The notes under the pieces were generated by a model. The model was not told the DNA's origin, searched no databases, and saw nothing but the letters and a program-made list of their open reading frames with translations. Position numbers and translations under genes: made by a program. From Psococerastis gibbosa (lineage: Eukaryota; Arthropoda; Insecta; Psocodea; Psocidae), in NCBI GenBank assembly GCA_963971405.1, contig OZ020491.1, positions 29,067,019-29,131,018 on the forward strand: a stretch of 64,000 nucleotides of DNA. Direction: 5' to 3'. Shown here in pieces: positions 57,701-64,000 of the stretch (within the stretch, counting starts at the first letter, position 1; the number at the start of each line of letters is the position of its first letter).

Positions 57701-60700
57701 AACCGTCACACTTCTTCTTCTTTAAATGCCTCTTCTACAGAAAGATAAGCAATAATCATGGCAATTTGGACTTTGGAGACTGCTGCTCTGAAAAGGGAGG
57801 TGGGGCTCTTCCTAAACCTCTACCCTAGGTTTTTACGGGAGCCGGTTAGACTGCCGGGAGTCCTCTCTCACTCTATCTTCCGTTGGATTATTACATGCAG
57901 AAGGTAATACTTTATAATTCTTCCTCACGTGGCCGAAGTATGTTATTTTCCGTTTCGAACCGTCAACAGCAACTTGGCTTCTGTATCCATTCGCCTCAGG
58001 ACCTCAGCATTAGGGACACGATCTCTCTAGGATATGCGCAGCGTTCGTCTGTATACCCGCATTTCAAATGCACTGATTCTGTTCTCCATAGCTTCTGTCA
58101 AAGTCCATCCATCCAAAGTTGCAAACAATTGCCAAATACCATCAGCCCAACAAGTCTTTGCTTTCTGACAAGTTTAGGCAATTGATCCCGTATTCGTCTT
58201 TCTTCTTCTGGCTGTACAGCCCTTGATGAGCTTTGGGTTGCTTGCTGATAACACTCCTCCAGTCAGTCGTCTCGGTTTTGTACAACGCTCCACCATCTAC
58301 GGACTCCCAACTCGCGAAAGTCAGTTTCCGACTCATCTTTCCAACGTTTTCGAGGACGTCCGGCTAGTCGTCTTCTTGTCATGCTTGCTTTGTACATCTT
58401 TTTCGGCATTAGCCAATAGACTTAGTAGAAATAGGGCGCACAGCGTTCAAATTGCATAGACTGCAGGTACCTTTTTTAGTCAATTTTCTAATTTCCAAGG
58501 AGAAGCCAAAAGCTATGCCGATTGCTCTAATCTCCAATCTAGTGTGCATTAATCTTAATATCCCTTACTATCTGTTTAAGCAACATGGAAATCAAGAAGT
58601 GACTGGCGCCAAAATCTTCGGAAAATCAGTGGTCATAGACGGCGACTTAAAAGCAAGTCACATCAGTGAACGACCTCTGGAAGAACTCGTGACTACTTAT
58701 ACGCAGCAGGCCATTGCAGCTAACGTGTCAGTTGTTGGGGGAGTGACGGTTTTCGGAGACTTGCACGTCGGAGGCTATTTAGGGGGCGTTGATCTCGAAA
58801 ATTGGCACAAGAGAGCACTTCTTCCGCTCCCGAATCAGGTACGCTGTTCCCCTTACATGAAATCTTGCCTAGTTTTCAAAACTGAACAAATACTCCTCAA
58901 ATCATAGCTACAGAAGAAAATATTCTTGAACTATGCGACATTTATAGACCAATAGAACAGTTGTTTTTGATTGCTTGGTGTTCTTCAAATGCCTCTTCTA
59001 GCAAAGATTGGCGATCATCATTCTATGGAATTTTAATGCAGTGGCGTCGTGTAGGCTACTGCATCCTTAACGCCGTTGGTCCTCTTCATTGAGTTCCTCC
59101 ACCTTCGGAGCTATAGTTTCCCAACCCTAGGACAAATGCCCTTCACAGAAAAGAATGTTCCGGCTCAAAGTCGTTCCCCTATGTGTTCAGTCGCCATTAT
59201 GCGCTTCCATCTTTACCAAGCGGATTAGGGATTTTCGCGTCTTCACCTCTGAGACCGTAAAGCGTTACTCAGGAGCTCAGCTACTTTGAAGGCAAAGTTC
59301 GTCGTTAGTGGATGGCAATTGTAACATTGATAACAAAATCCCTTGTAGAGCATATTGAAAATTTTTGTGAAACTCGTCTCATTTAATGTTTTGTTCTGTC
59401 TTGCAGACTATTGAAGGTTCATGGACCGTCAAAGGTAACATAGAAGTTCTCAGCGACGTCAACGGAAGTGGTGTCCTCAAAGGTTCAAATTTGCGCAACG
59501 TGTCCCAGTCTTACGGTATCAAAGAGCAAGAAGCTCATAGCCAGTATCAATCAGTCTGCTTCAATGTTTCTTCAGTTTACAACAGAACTAAACACGAACT
59601 ACAGCTACTGGATATGCTAGATGATGTGCAAGGACTGGAATTCTCGCACAATATATTATCTATCATTTCCTTTAATGTAAGTTTCTTTTTCTTCTTCCGT
59701 GTTGTTATTGTTGTCAACCATAGACTCTATTGGGAGTCTTTACCAGCAGACTGTATAAGGATGCGGGAGGATTGGCTCTGGGGACAGAGAAGACGGCAGG
59801 TATGTTTCTATTACAATCTTTGTTATGGTCCATATAACCATGTAGAAGGCTGTACCAAATAAAAGAACAAATTATTAATTTACAATATATAATCTTTATG
59901 CATAAAAATTACGTGTACGTGTTTGTTCGCGATGGACTCCTAAACTACTGAACCGATTTAAATTTGATTTGCGCACCGTGTGCAATTCGACCCAACTTGA
60001 AAGATAGGATAGCTTACATTTCAATTTATAGGCGCAATAGTATTTTTATTTTATTATTTGTCTGCATTACATGGTTGCATAATCGCAAATTCCCAGGAAA
60101 AACATAAAAAGACATCGCGATTTTCAAAAACCCTGCTGCGGACAGTACACGGGATGGGTGAAAAATGCGGAAGTATTACATGCCCAATGAAAAATATAAT
60201 GCAGACAACGGAGAATGTGGAAAATTAACGGAATCCCTGACACGACATTCATTGACTGTTAGGCGGTACGAAGTTCGCCGGGTCCACTAATAATATATAA
60301 ATATAGGTTGAAAGTTGAAAGTTGAAAGTTCCGCCATAAATAGCAAGAAAAATGGTTCGAAATGGTTCGCAAAAAACATAATTTTCACAGTTCACAAGTT
60401 TATATTTCTACTTCTAGGTTGCTGGGCGCGATTTTATGGTAGTAACCTTTTTCGACCATTGCCAAGCTTCGATCTACAAGTGGGATTCGTTACTGGGAAA
60501 ATTTGTGTTACTCACCAGGGCTGAATTGGGCCCGGTTCACGTCTGGACGACACTGCGGTGGCACTCTTCAGTGGCAATTGTCACACACAACTCGGGGAAG
60601 GATGTTTGTCATGTACGTATGTATATCAGCAGTGCCAGATTTACCCAACATGCAGTGTTAGTAATTTTTAGTTGGTTTTTCCAACGCCTGTTTTCATCAT

Positions 60701-63321
60701 TTCTGCATTTAAGCAACCCTGTCAGCCTGGCGGGGGAAGTGAGTCTGTTTACTTGAGACACCCTAGTGGCAGACTCCCTCACCTCGGGGAGAAGGGGAGT
60801 TTACTGACAGGGTGGACCTCTTGATTAGAGTGGATTCCGAACCACATGGGGAACATGGTAAAGTCACACGATTAATTCGGAGGTAACCAGGACTCGTCAC
60901 GCACGTAGACTGACTGGTATAGTCTCAGCGCGTTATCATGTCCCACCTTATTCCCCTGTCAACGCTGTACTCACTACCAAGTTCGCTGCAGCTTATAACA
61001 GGTTCTGTTCTGGTGGATTCATCAATTGATGTGGCCGTTGGCATGATATGCTCTACGATCTAGCTGATAGAGCCCCACGCAACGGCACTGGTCAAAATGA
61101 ATAAAAATATATTTTGCTACTATTTTTTCGAAATTTTCTCACTGGGGAGACACCCCGAATTTGGGGAAATTCTTCTTCCTCCTCCCTCCTAGTTAAATAT
61201 ATATATTTATATTCTATGTAGTTCTGTGCTCTTAGTGCCACATGCGCAGGGCAAGGGGGTCGGGTCCCTCTCTCATGCTTCGCCCGATTGGTTGTCGCCG
61301 CCTTGAGCTCTGCCGATGTTTTCCCCCTTGTCCCGGCCAGTTGTTTTATTATTTCTTTGAGTGCCGTCATCGGTCAACCGATGTGTCTCCGTCCTTGTCG
61401 CTTCGTCTAAGCCAGCCTCTCGGTGGTACTTTCTCTCCCATTCTTTCGATGTGGCCAAACCATTATAGCTGCTTGGTCCCAGTCTTTTGTTTAAATTCAT
61501 TTGTTAAAAAAACACACCGGTTTTATTAGAGTTGACGAAATACAATTTCATCGGACTTTATTAAAGATATTTTTTTAGGATGGCCGCTCATCCGGTAATG
61601 TTTGGCAGTTTAACGGGTCTACGCTGCAACATGTGACCTCCATGAAGAATTTCCAGAGTGTAATTTCCGATAACTCTTCGGCTTATCACTTTTTTACCGT
61701 GAACACCGCTGGCACGGTCTCCAGATGGGAGTTGTACGGAGGTCCGCCTCTGCGGGCGAAGCAATATAACCAGCTGTCAGAAGGTAATTAATAAGTTAAT
61801 GTCATTAAAAGAAACTATTAGAAGAATGAGGTGAAATTTATCAGAAAGAGTCCGTCAGAGGATAGATATAGGTTCAAGAACAAAGCGACAAGAAAAGATT
61901 TCGGGGGAAAGTACCATTTTCTTAGACTATGGTCAGAAAGAGACTACAATGGTTCGCCTTAGTAGAGGAAACTGGCAATATTAACGGTGGTATTACCTAT
62001 TCAGATGTACCCCCCCCCCCCTCCTCCTTGATGACTTGTATTTTTTTCAGGTACCTACTCCTTCGTTCCCTGGGAGCTTGGGGTCGGCCTCGCAGTCTGG
62101 GATGGCGACACAATTCTCCACCTCCCCGAAGAACCGTCCCCCGTCGAAAATATACACCTTCCCGGGGCCTCAGTAGCTGTAACCAAGGATGGGACACTAG
62201 CGGCTCTGTCGGACGGACACAGTACTATACTGGTAGTCAGAGGTGCCCCTGATGGCCAAATTATTGATCGTCTACATTTCTCGAAGCCTACCAATGTCAT
62301 GTGGCTGGACATGGGGGCTCCGGGACAGCTGTATCTTATCTTTGCTAGTGACCATCAGAAAGTGCATATGTATCGTTACATGGGTAAGTTATTGTGGGCA
62401 ATTTACCGTTCATATATTTACAAGTTTGTAAACGCAACCGCCTCAGTTATATCTAAGTTAATATCGGTCGTAAAAGGATGGAAAAAGTTGTAGGTAACTG
62501 TAGTTTTATCAACGATAATGCCAATTAGGACACATCTACGCACCTGCGCGGTCCTGCGCTCTCCTTCGCCAGTCATCGACGCCAAGGCCAAGGGTCGCCA
62601 GGTCCACATCGACGTCGTCCAGCCATCGCATCCGTGCTCGTCCCACTCGTCTTCTCCCTTGGGACACCTTGTGTAAGGCTGCTCTTGTTGTACTATTGTC
62701 TGGCATTCGTTCCACGTGCCCTAGCCACCTGATGCGGGCTGTCTTGATTTCGGTTACTGTTTTTTTAAAAATATCCTTTATGTTCAAGACACGTGTATTC
62801 TTATTCAGGCGACATCTTGACTAATCTCTTTGTTTACTCACACACTCTAGTGCCACTATCTCTTGTCACCAGCCTCTACCACAACAGATACAGTTATCGT
62901 AGGTTCTTAGAGTTTCGGTATATCGCCTAGAGCTCATCATTTCTACGGATACACCCTCCCTCTCTCTCTGATTTTGCACTATACATAGCCTACACTAATC
63001 AATTTCGATAATTGGGGCCAATGGGTATTCGAAATATCATATATGTAGTACGGCAAGATGCGCAAGAGACTTATTCTAAAGAATGTGATATTCGATTTTT
63101 ACACGTTCAATCCAATTGTCTCTTAAAACGGTTTGTTTTCTTTTACAGGAGTATCCGGGATGATAGAATATCTAACACTTCACCATCCATCCTCCTCATT
63201 GGTCGGTATTGAACCAATTACAAACCAGCCGCACGCTATTCTGGTCCACGGCAAGTCGTTCAGAGTCCTAAAACCGGTCATGCACGGCCAACCAGATCTG
63301 CAGCTAGACTTTGAATGCTAA
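42660..63321 (+). CDS. Large multi-exon gene: propeller-like / Asn-Gly-repeat / propeller-like extracellular protein, possibly Closca (Nasrat/Polehole)-like
   Basis: Nineteen plus-strand segments bounded by AG and GT join with every phase matching, giving one open frame of about 1,654 codons ending in TAA at 63,319-63,321; a tentative upstream exon adds 32 codons. Early exons (46.1-48.2 kb) and the last five exons carry propeller-like units ending in motifs such as LQWYQVSD, SIYVYRTD, EIWRILED, IYKWDS and VSRWELYGG. Exons from 52.5 to 59.6 kb carry at least twelve repeats built as V-x-G-D/N-V strands followed by N-G-x-x-L/V (for example TINGLNVTDVI, NINGTPLSDII, HVNGVNMTVLG). The 240-codon exon alone has seven N-X-S/T sites, which suggests secretion. 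Drosophila Closca eggshell proteins, needed for Torso activation, are the closest family I can recall, but that is memory, not a search. The first exon, signal peptide and promoter were not found. Confidence 0.8.
42776..43545 (+). repeat. Dispersed repeat R, split by a TIR element
   Basis: Begins ACATGCCAAGTTGAATCC and ends CGTTGGAAAACAAACAAA. The middle is displaced by the insertion at 43,112-43,496. Confidence 0.78.
43112..43496. mobile_element. TIR element (385 bp) nested in a dispersed repeat
   Basis: Perfect 16-bp inverted ends ATGCTACGTAGAAAAT. It splits the repeat at 42,776-43,545 between GGGTTGCTTAAG and CCTAAAGCAG. The interior near 43,360-43,470 resembles 1,880-1,985. No coding capacity, TSD unclear. 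Confidence 0.8.
43553..43753 (+). repeat. SINE family 1 next to exon 1 of the large gene
   Basis: Ends about 45 nt before the exon 1 acceptor. CAGGACATGTAGAGTAGTTG, box B GGTTCGAGTCC, tail GGTTGGCTTAGCAATAG. Confidence 0.83.
43796..43951 (+). CDS. Large gene, exon 1 (first firm exon)
   Basis: Acceptor TTACAG before 43,796, donor CAC/GTAAGA after 43,951; phase 1 on both sides. Encodes about 52 residues including EIREAKVVKLRKSARYVLL and a run on to EEITSVP. A second AG six bases downstream (43,800-43,801) would remove two codons without changing frame. It lies just 3' of a SINE (43,553-43,753). Confidence 0.75.
44267..44436. mobile_element. hAT-like MITE with 8-bp TSD in intron 1 of the large gene
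   Basis: Begins CAAGGCC, ends GGCCTTG, flanked by CTTGGGTT at 44,259-44,266 and 44,437-44,444. It contains a C15-type homopolymer and the segment CTATCTAGT shared with 4,812-4,975, in the opposite orientation. Confidence 0.85.
44445..45189. other. Intron 1 interval, nothing recognised
   Basis: AT-rich; short (TTAC)n-like run near 44,943-44,960. Confidence 0.4.
45190..46045 (+). repeat. Dispersed repeat P, near full-length copy in intron 1
   Basis: GCTTTCCAATTTAT at 45,190-45,203 and its complement at 46,005-46,018; the conserved text continues to ACCGGTTCTT. The first 32 nt fold, as GCTTTCC pairs with GGAAAGC at 45,215-45,221. No coding capacity. Confidence 0.82.
46139..46266 (+). CDS. Large gene, exon 2 (propeller-like repeats)
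   Basis: Acceptor TTGCAG, donor CTG/GTAAGC; enters in phase 1, leaves in phase 0. Encodes SDDYISGEALSYKMGLDDW then a WAVVAAT strand and LQWYQVSDEEL, the first clear propeller-type unit. Confidence 0.85.
46400..46550 (+). repeat. SINE family 1, truncated, upstream of exon 3
   Basis: Starts at box B (GGTTCCAGTACC, decayed) and ends CTGGGTTGGCTTAG, directly before the 39-bp tandem repeat. Confidence 0.78.
46561..46743 (+). repeat. 39-bp tandem repeat (five copies) carrying the exon 3 splice acceptor
   Basis: Units start at 46,561, 46,601, 46,640, 46,679 and 46,718; the first is 40 bp and the others 39 bp. Each has a TTTGCCTTCTT pyrimidine tract, a CTTCAG or CTCATG position, and a G-A-G-T/C/G-TCAC segment. 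CTTCAG/GAG is intact only in copies 3 (AG at 46,656-46,657) and 5 (the exon 3 acceptor). As 39 is a multiple of 3 and no stop intervenes, the copies are in frame with exon 3. Confidence 0.9.
46736..46994 (+). CDS. Large gene, exon 3 (propeller-like repeats; acceptor inside a 39-bp tandem repeat)
   Basis: Acceptor TTCTTCAG/GAGTTC at 46,735, donor TCAG/GTGATA; phase 0 in, phase 1 out. Encodes two propeller-like units (LLAAVVDRSIYVYRTD and MGVALPDSVEFYRI). The acceptor and first codons are the last copy of the 39-bp repeat at 46,561-46,743. The frame stays open upstream through the repeat to about 46,562, so an upstream acceptor is possible. Confidence 0.85.
47255..47670 (+). repeat. Dispersed repeat R in intron 3
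   Basis: Begins near GTTATAGAGGCTGCATATAA and ends near CTCCCGCAGGCTGAC; the central GGTTCGGAATCCACTATAAT is intact. Confidence 0.75.
47876..48199 (+). CDS. Large gene, exon 4 (propeller-like repeats)
   Basis: Acceptor TTTCCAG, donor ACTA/GTAAGA; phase 1 on both sides. Encodes two or three units, including YFAVSGPDAEIWRILED and HALFADNGTNVLVYLED. The open frame continues past the donor to 48,288, but only the splice at 48,199 matches the phase of the next exon. Confidence 0.85.
48268..48800 (+). repeat. Dispersed repeat R in intron 4, with a 180-bp insertion
   Basis: Same family, split near GAGCACTAGCGGACCT by about 180 bp (48,366-48,550) that ends CGCTAGTGGTAGCGAG; the insert edges share AGCGGA/TCCGCT-like inverted text. 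Confidence 0.7.
49318..50007 (-). pseudogene. LINE 3' end: 222-codon reverse transcriptase C-terminus in intron 4
   Basis: Minus strand from 50,007: FIYLGAEVNNQNKTSAEIDR, LIRPVATYGSETL, QRLRWLGHVVRM, RLPGRPRNRWKDELENDL, then a (GAA)n tail at 49,318-49,333. The catalytic region is absent, so this is a 5'-truncated copy. A second copy of the same end is at 58,195-58,415. Confidence 0.85.
50065..50252 (+). CDS. Large gene, exon 5
   Basis: Acceptor TTCCAG, donor ATG/GTGAGT; phase 1 in, phase 0 out. Encodes DSALLTDDLTLL, then GQSLLVPYSNEKGGVLIRI, closing the N-terminal propeller-like region and passing into a Lys/Glu-rich helix (PVKEEIAQLMKLKQKIM). The preceding intron holds an antisense LINE fragment. 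Confidence 0.85.
51159..51428 (+). CDS. Large gene, exon 6 (acidic linker)
   Basis: Acceptor GTGATAG, donor CAG/GTACGT; phase 0 on both sides, 90 codons. Encodes a very acidic, probably helical stretch (QQEGEAEELLSELSM, then TVEDSEEDLSVLLKDLHQL). It separates the first propeller-like region from the Asn-Gly repeats. Confidence 0.85.
51466..52270 (+). pseudogene. LINE-like 3' fragment split by a foldback MITE, intron 6
   Basis: Upstream part ends RNRCRDEVESDW (51,740-51,775). After the MITE (51,797-52,178) comes SKDRDVCREVWSS and a GAGGAAGAAGAAGG tail. The two parts read as one LINE C-terminus. Confidence 0.6.
51797..52178. mobile_element. Foldback MITE, family A, with matched changes in both arms, inside a LINE fragment
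   Basis: The left arm has CCATTGACCGG where other copies have CCACCGACCGG; the right arm has CCGGTCAATGG instead of CCGGTCGGTGG. TTTCCAAAACGG likewise pairs with CCGTTTTGGAAA. It interrupts a LINE-like fragment in intron 6 of the large gene. Confidence 0.88.
52487..52674 (+). CDS. Large gene, exon 7 (first Asn-Gly repeat)
   Basis: Acceptor TTTCAG, weak donor CG/GTTTGT; phase 0 in, phase 2 out, and the next exon supplies the missing base. Contains LRVEGHVFVEKAVVTELNG followed by HVLQDWM, the first copy of the strand/N-G-x-x-L unit. Confidence 0.8.
52752..53030 (-). repeat. Dispersed repeat R in intron 7, minus strand
   Basis: Reads CTGACAGGGTAGACCTCCTG and TTCCGAACCAATTGGGGAAC; complement of the family core. 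Confidence 0.75.
53035..53190 (+). repeat. Oligo-G MITE relative in intron 7
   Basis: G14 tract, TCTATCTAGTGTCAAGCC and end CTACGTCCTTG, matching the family at 4,812-4,975; the left end is missing. Confidence 0.65.
53417..53676 (+). CDS. Large gene, exon 8 (Asn-Gly repeats)
   Basis: Acceptor ATTTCAG, donor GAAG/GTATAG; phase 2 in, phase 1 out. Includes NVVINGDVIFEKDVMIVDSV and GGTVNGMDLHRDIVRVDVI. Repeat strands alternate V and charged residues. Confidence 0.85.
54258..54490 (+). CDS. Large gene, exon 9 (Asn-Gly repeats)
   Basis: Acceptor CTAACAG, donor GAG/GTAAGC; phase 1 in, phase 0 out. Two units: GDVSFERVIVNNM to DTINGVPAIL, and VRLDKVTVTDYL to STINGLNVTDVIEAL. Confidence 0.85.
54590..54770 (+). 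repeat. 5' UTR fragment of the 26-kb RTE-like LINE
   Basis: ACTAGCGGGGTGGTGAATAG, GGCTAGCTGCGAATA and CAGTCCCCGACCAAGCAGCG match 26,103-26,200. It has no ORF or 3' end. Confidence 0.72.
54840..55080. repeat. Copies of the CCCTGGTATTAAAAATG foldback family
   Basis: Contains ATACCGGGG, ACCCTGGTATTAAAAATG and TTTATAATGGAAAGT segments as at 3,480-3,620, partly duplicated, in intron 9 of the large gene. Confidence 0.65.
55134..55331 (+). CDS. Large gene, exon 10 (Asn-Gly repeat)
   Basis: Acceptor TTTTTCAG, donor AAG/GTTAGC; phase 0 both sides, 66 codons. Contains VSSLNVENINGFKFPEDLV and a helical tail ending QAPPPSK. Confidence 0.85.
55425..55580 (+). CDS. Large gene, exon 11 (acidic insert)
   Basis: Acceptor CTTTGCAG, donor TCT/GTAAGT; phase 0 both sides, 52 codons. 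Acidic (NTDDDGMFYADGFSNNELDD) and probably a loop between repeat blocks. Confidence 0.8.
55785..56504 (+). CDS. Large gene, exon 12 (240-codon core of Asn-Gly repeats)
   Basis: Acceptor CTTTTAG, donor CAG/GTAAGC; phase 0 both sides. It carries at least four clear units ending GSINGVNITEL, QNINGTPLSDII, DHVNGVNMTVLG and NSIDGKNLRQIL, with G-N/D-V/L strands between them (VVNGNVIVSDG, LVNGDLEMASD). Seven N-X-S/T sites suggest an extracellular glycoprotein. The regular strand-turn pattern resembles a beta-solenoid, which is inference. Confidence 0.9.
56600..57095. other. Intron 12, nothing recognised
   Basis: ACAATACAATACAATAC microsatellite at the donor side (56,583-56,600), then unique-looking AT-rich sequence. 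Confidence 0.4.
57096..57548 (+). CDS. Large gene, exon 13 (Asn-Gly repeats)
   Basis: Acceptor ATTTCAG, donor ATG/GTAAGT; phase 0 both sides, 151 codons. Units include VTINGNLKITKSINKINASF, then LTLQKTAMFRHLIVED, then VVADAVNGEFLTNYV and SVSSNIQVDMHVNDVVL. Confidence 0.88.
58195..58415 (-). pseudogene. Short copy of the same LINE 3' end in intron 13
   Basis: Complement encodes RKRWKDESETDFRELGVRRW-like text and ends in a GAA-rich tail near 58,196. Antisense to the host gene and about 75-80% alike to 49,340-49,520 by eye. Confidence 0.75.
58581..58838 (+). CDS. Large gene, exon 14 (Asn-Gly repeats)
   Basis: Acceptor CTGTTTAAG, donor CAG/GTACGC; phase 0 both sides, 86 codons. Includes VVIDGDLKASHISERPLEEL and VTVFGDLHVGGYLGGVDLEN. 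The acceptor has a short pyrimidine tract, so the exon start is the least certain part. Confidence 0.82.
59407..59676 (+). CDS. Large gene, exon 15 (last repeat, entry to second propeller-like region)
   Basis: Acceptor TCTTGCAG, donor AAT/GTAAGT; phase 0 both sides, 90 codons. Begins with WTVKGNIEVLSDVNG and ends LEFSHNILSIISFN. Joining to exon 16 gives SFN-VAGRDFMVVTF, a good propeller-type strand. The frame stays open past the donor to 59,862; a later GTATGT donor at 59,799 would also be in phase and would add 41 residues with a hydrophobic run. Confidence 0.8.
59891..60292 (+). mobile_element. Possible Helitron-like non-autonomous element in intron 15
   Basis: Starts near TCTTTATGCATAAAAATTAC, includes CTACTGAACCGATTTAAATT, and ends GGCGGTACGAAGTTCGCCGG then TCCACTAA. 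Insect Helitrons often end in a similar CGAAGTTCGCCGGGTC stretch plus CTRR. The terminal hairpin was not verified. Confidence 0.4.
60418..60612 (+). CDS. Large gene, exon 16 (second propeller-like region)
   Basis: Acceptor CTTCTAG, donor CAT/GTACGT; phase 0 both sides, 65 codons. Contains FMVVTFFDHCQASIYKWDS, GKFVLLTRAEL and SVAIVTHNSGKDVCH, typical blade-like strands with an aromatic-Lys-Trp-Asp turn. Confidence 0.85.
60660..61085 (-). repeat. Dispersed repeat R in intron 16, minus strand
   Basis: Reads CCCTGTCAGCCTGGCGGGGG to GGTTCTGTTCTGGTGG; nearly full length. Confidence 0.78.
61285..61500 (-). pseudogene. Possible LINE 3' fragment in intron 16
   Basis: The minus strand encodes LATSKEWERKYHREAGLDEA and GRDKGENIGRAQGGD in shifting frames. 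It resembles another LINE tail, but I cannot confirm the family. Confidence 0.35.
61579..61783 (+). CDS. Large gene, exon 17 (second propeller-like region)
   Basis: Acceptor TTTTTTAG, donor AAG/GTAATT; phase 0 in, phase 1 out. Contains GNVWQFNGSTLQHV and YHFFTVNTAGTVSRWELYGG. Confidence 0.85.
62051..62383 (+). CDS. Large gene, exon 18 (second propeller-like region)
   Basis: Acceptor TTTTTTTCAG, donor ATGG/GTAAGT; phase 1 both sides, 111 codons. Blades include GLAVWDGDTILHLPEE, VAVTKDGTLAALSDGHSTI and LYLIFASDHQKVHMYRYM. Confidence 0.88.
62536..62787 (-). pseudogene. LINE C-terminal fragment in intron 18
   Basis: 83 codons: TARIRWLGHVERMPDN, AALHKVSQGRRRVGRARMRW, DVDVDLATLGLGVDDWRRRA. Antisense to the host gene; same family as 430-714. 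Confidence 0.8.
63149..63321 (+). CDS. Large gene, last exon with stop codon
   Basis: Acceptor CTTTTACAG; phase 1 in, 56 residues, TAA at 63,319-63,321. Ends HGKSFRVLKPVMHG and a short acidic tail finishing in FEC. No membrane anchor or GPI-type tail is visible. Confidence 0.88.
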
Positions 63322-63460
63322 TTGCCTCAACCAATCAACGTTGGGAGCCCTTTATTGTTTTACATGTTTGTTATTGTTATCATTGTTTGTAATATGTTGT
63401 TTCAGGCCTATTTTTTTTTTTTATTAGATTGCGAACCTAGTGAAACTAACTGCACTCCTA

Positions 63461-63603
63461 AGGGGGGTATTCCACATACGTACAACGTCAATGAAAATTA
63501 TGAAATTGATGGTGGCAGCAGACATTTTTACATACTAAAAATTCTGCTGCCACCATCAATTTCATAATTTTCATTGACGTTGTACGTATGTGGAATACCC
63601 CCT
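63461..63603. mobile_element. Foldback MITE, family B (143 bp) in the probable 3' UTR of the large gene
   Basis: TA at 63,459-63,460 and 63,604-63,605. The two arms are perfectly complementary for 60 bp, from GGGGGTATTCC to GGCAGCAGA, with a loop of about 20 nt. Plus-strand transcripts passing here would form a long hairpin. Confidence 0.9.
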
Positions 63604-63861
63604 TAAGGAAGAAGTAGAGTTGTATTCCCGCCAAAAAAGTTTTTGAATTGAAAAAAATATTTTTGGCGGAAGTGAAAGTCCCATATCCTAGCAAAAGGGA
63701 CAGAGAAATTGCCACACAAACTATATTCTGCACTATAGAAGTGACCGATCTATTATGCTTGGCTTTTGTAGTATGGAAATTGAAGTTGGGATGCACTTCG
63801 AAACCACTCTCAGGCTAATTCGTTGCATGCTGTTCGAGTTATTTAATTGTTTAAGATTGTT

Positions 63862-63867
63862 AATAAA
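63862..63867 (+). promoter_or_regulatory. Candidate polyadenylation signal AATAAA for the large gene
   Basis: First AATAAA after the TAA at 63,321, about 540 nt downstream, in an AT-rich stretch with a T-rich sequence following. If used, the 3' UTR would include the foldback MITE at 63,461-63,603. Confidence 0.5.
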
Positions 63868-64000
63868 TGTTGCTTGATTTTAATGTTGAAATGCCTCGGC
63901 TATACAAAGATTCGTACTCAACCATTGTGCCTTAGATGAGCACACAGGCACATAGGTATAGGTAGTATGTAAATCCTGTTGGACGTTTTTTTGGATTTGT

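Noticed and set aside
59724..59799. Extra exon after a 47-nt intron (TAG acceptor at 59,723)
   Set aside because: The intron would be very short and the phases do not match exon 16; direct splicing from 59,676 to 60,418 fits.
1..64000. Bacterial or phage origin
   Set aside because: GT-AG introns, SINEs, LINEs, mariner and hAT-like elements and the lack of dense operons show a eukaryotic nuclear genome.

Overview
The window is eukaryotic nuclear DNA, most likely from an arthropod (an insect or another pancrustacean). One host gene is split by GT-AG introns, and the rest is an AT-rich mass of nested transposable elements: tRNA-derived SINEs, APE-type LINEs, mariner and hAT-like DNA elements, foldback MITEs, a Polinton/adintovirus-like relic, satellites and oligo-G tracts. 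The arthropod call is an inference from repeat types and from a tentative match of the host gene to the insect Closca (Nasrat/Polehole) eggshell proteins.

Layout. 1-20 kb holds only repeats, many with readable target-site duplications (TSDs): a hAT-like MITE inside a mariner inside an older dispersed repeat, a 142/136-bp satellite, and foldback elements with 25-190 bp arms. 20.5-26.1 kb is a decayed virus-like element. It has a protein-primed family B DNA polymerase and small genes on the minus strand, and a capsid-like gene on the plus strand. A 3.4-kb RTE-type LINE with one intact 1009-codon ORF sits inside the capsid-like gene, flanked by a perfect 14-bp TSD; the capsid-like frame resumes beyond it. 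30-42 kb is again repeats, with a tRNA-like sequence in a 15-bp inverted repeat, a LINE 3' end, and a TIR element carrying a perfect 30-bp palindrome.

From 42.7 or 43.8 kb to 63.3 kb the plus strand carries 19 well-supported exons plus one tentative upstream exon. All reading phases match, giving an uninterrupted frame of about 1,650 codons that ends in TAA at 63,321. The protein looks secreted (many N-X-S/T sites) and is built as propeller-like repeats, then a long series of strand-rich Asn-Gly repeats, then propeller-like repeats again. The 5' end and signal peptide were not found. The introns are filled with the same repeat families. One splice acceptor lies in a 39-bp tandem repeat that offers a second in-frame acceptor 78 nt upstream. 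A foldback MITE with 60-bp perfect arms lies between the stop codon and the first polyadenylation signal.

All calls come from reading the sequence; no database search was run. Repeat boundaries without a stated TSD are approximate.
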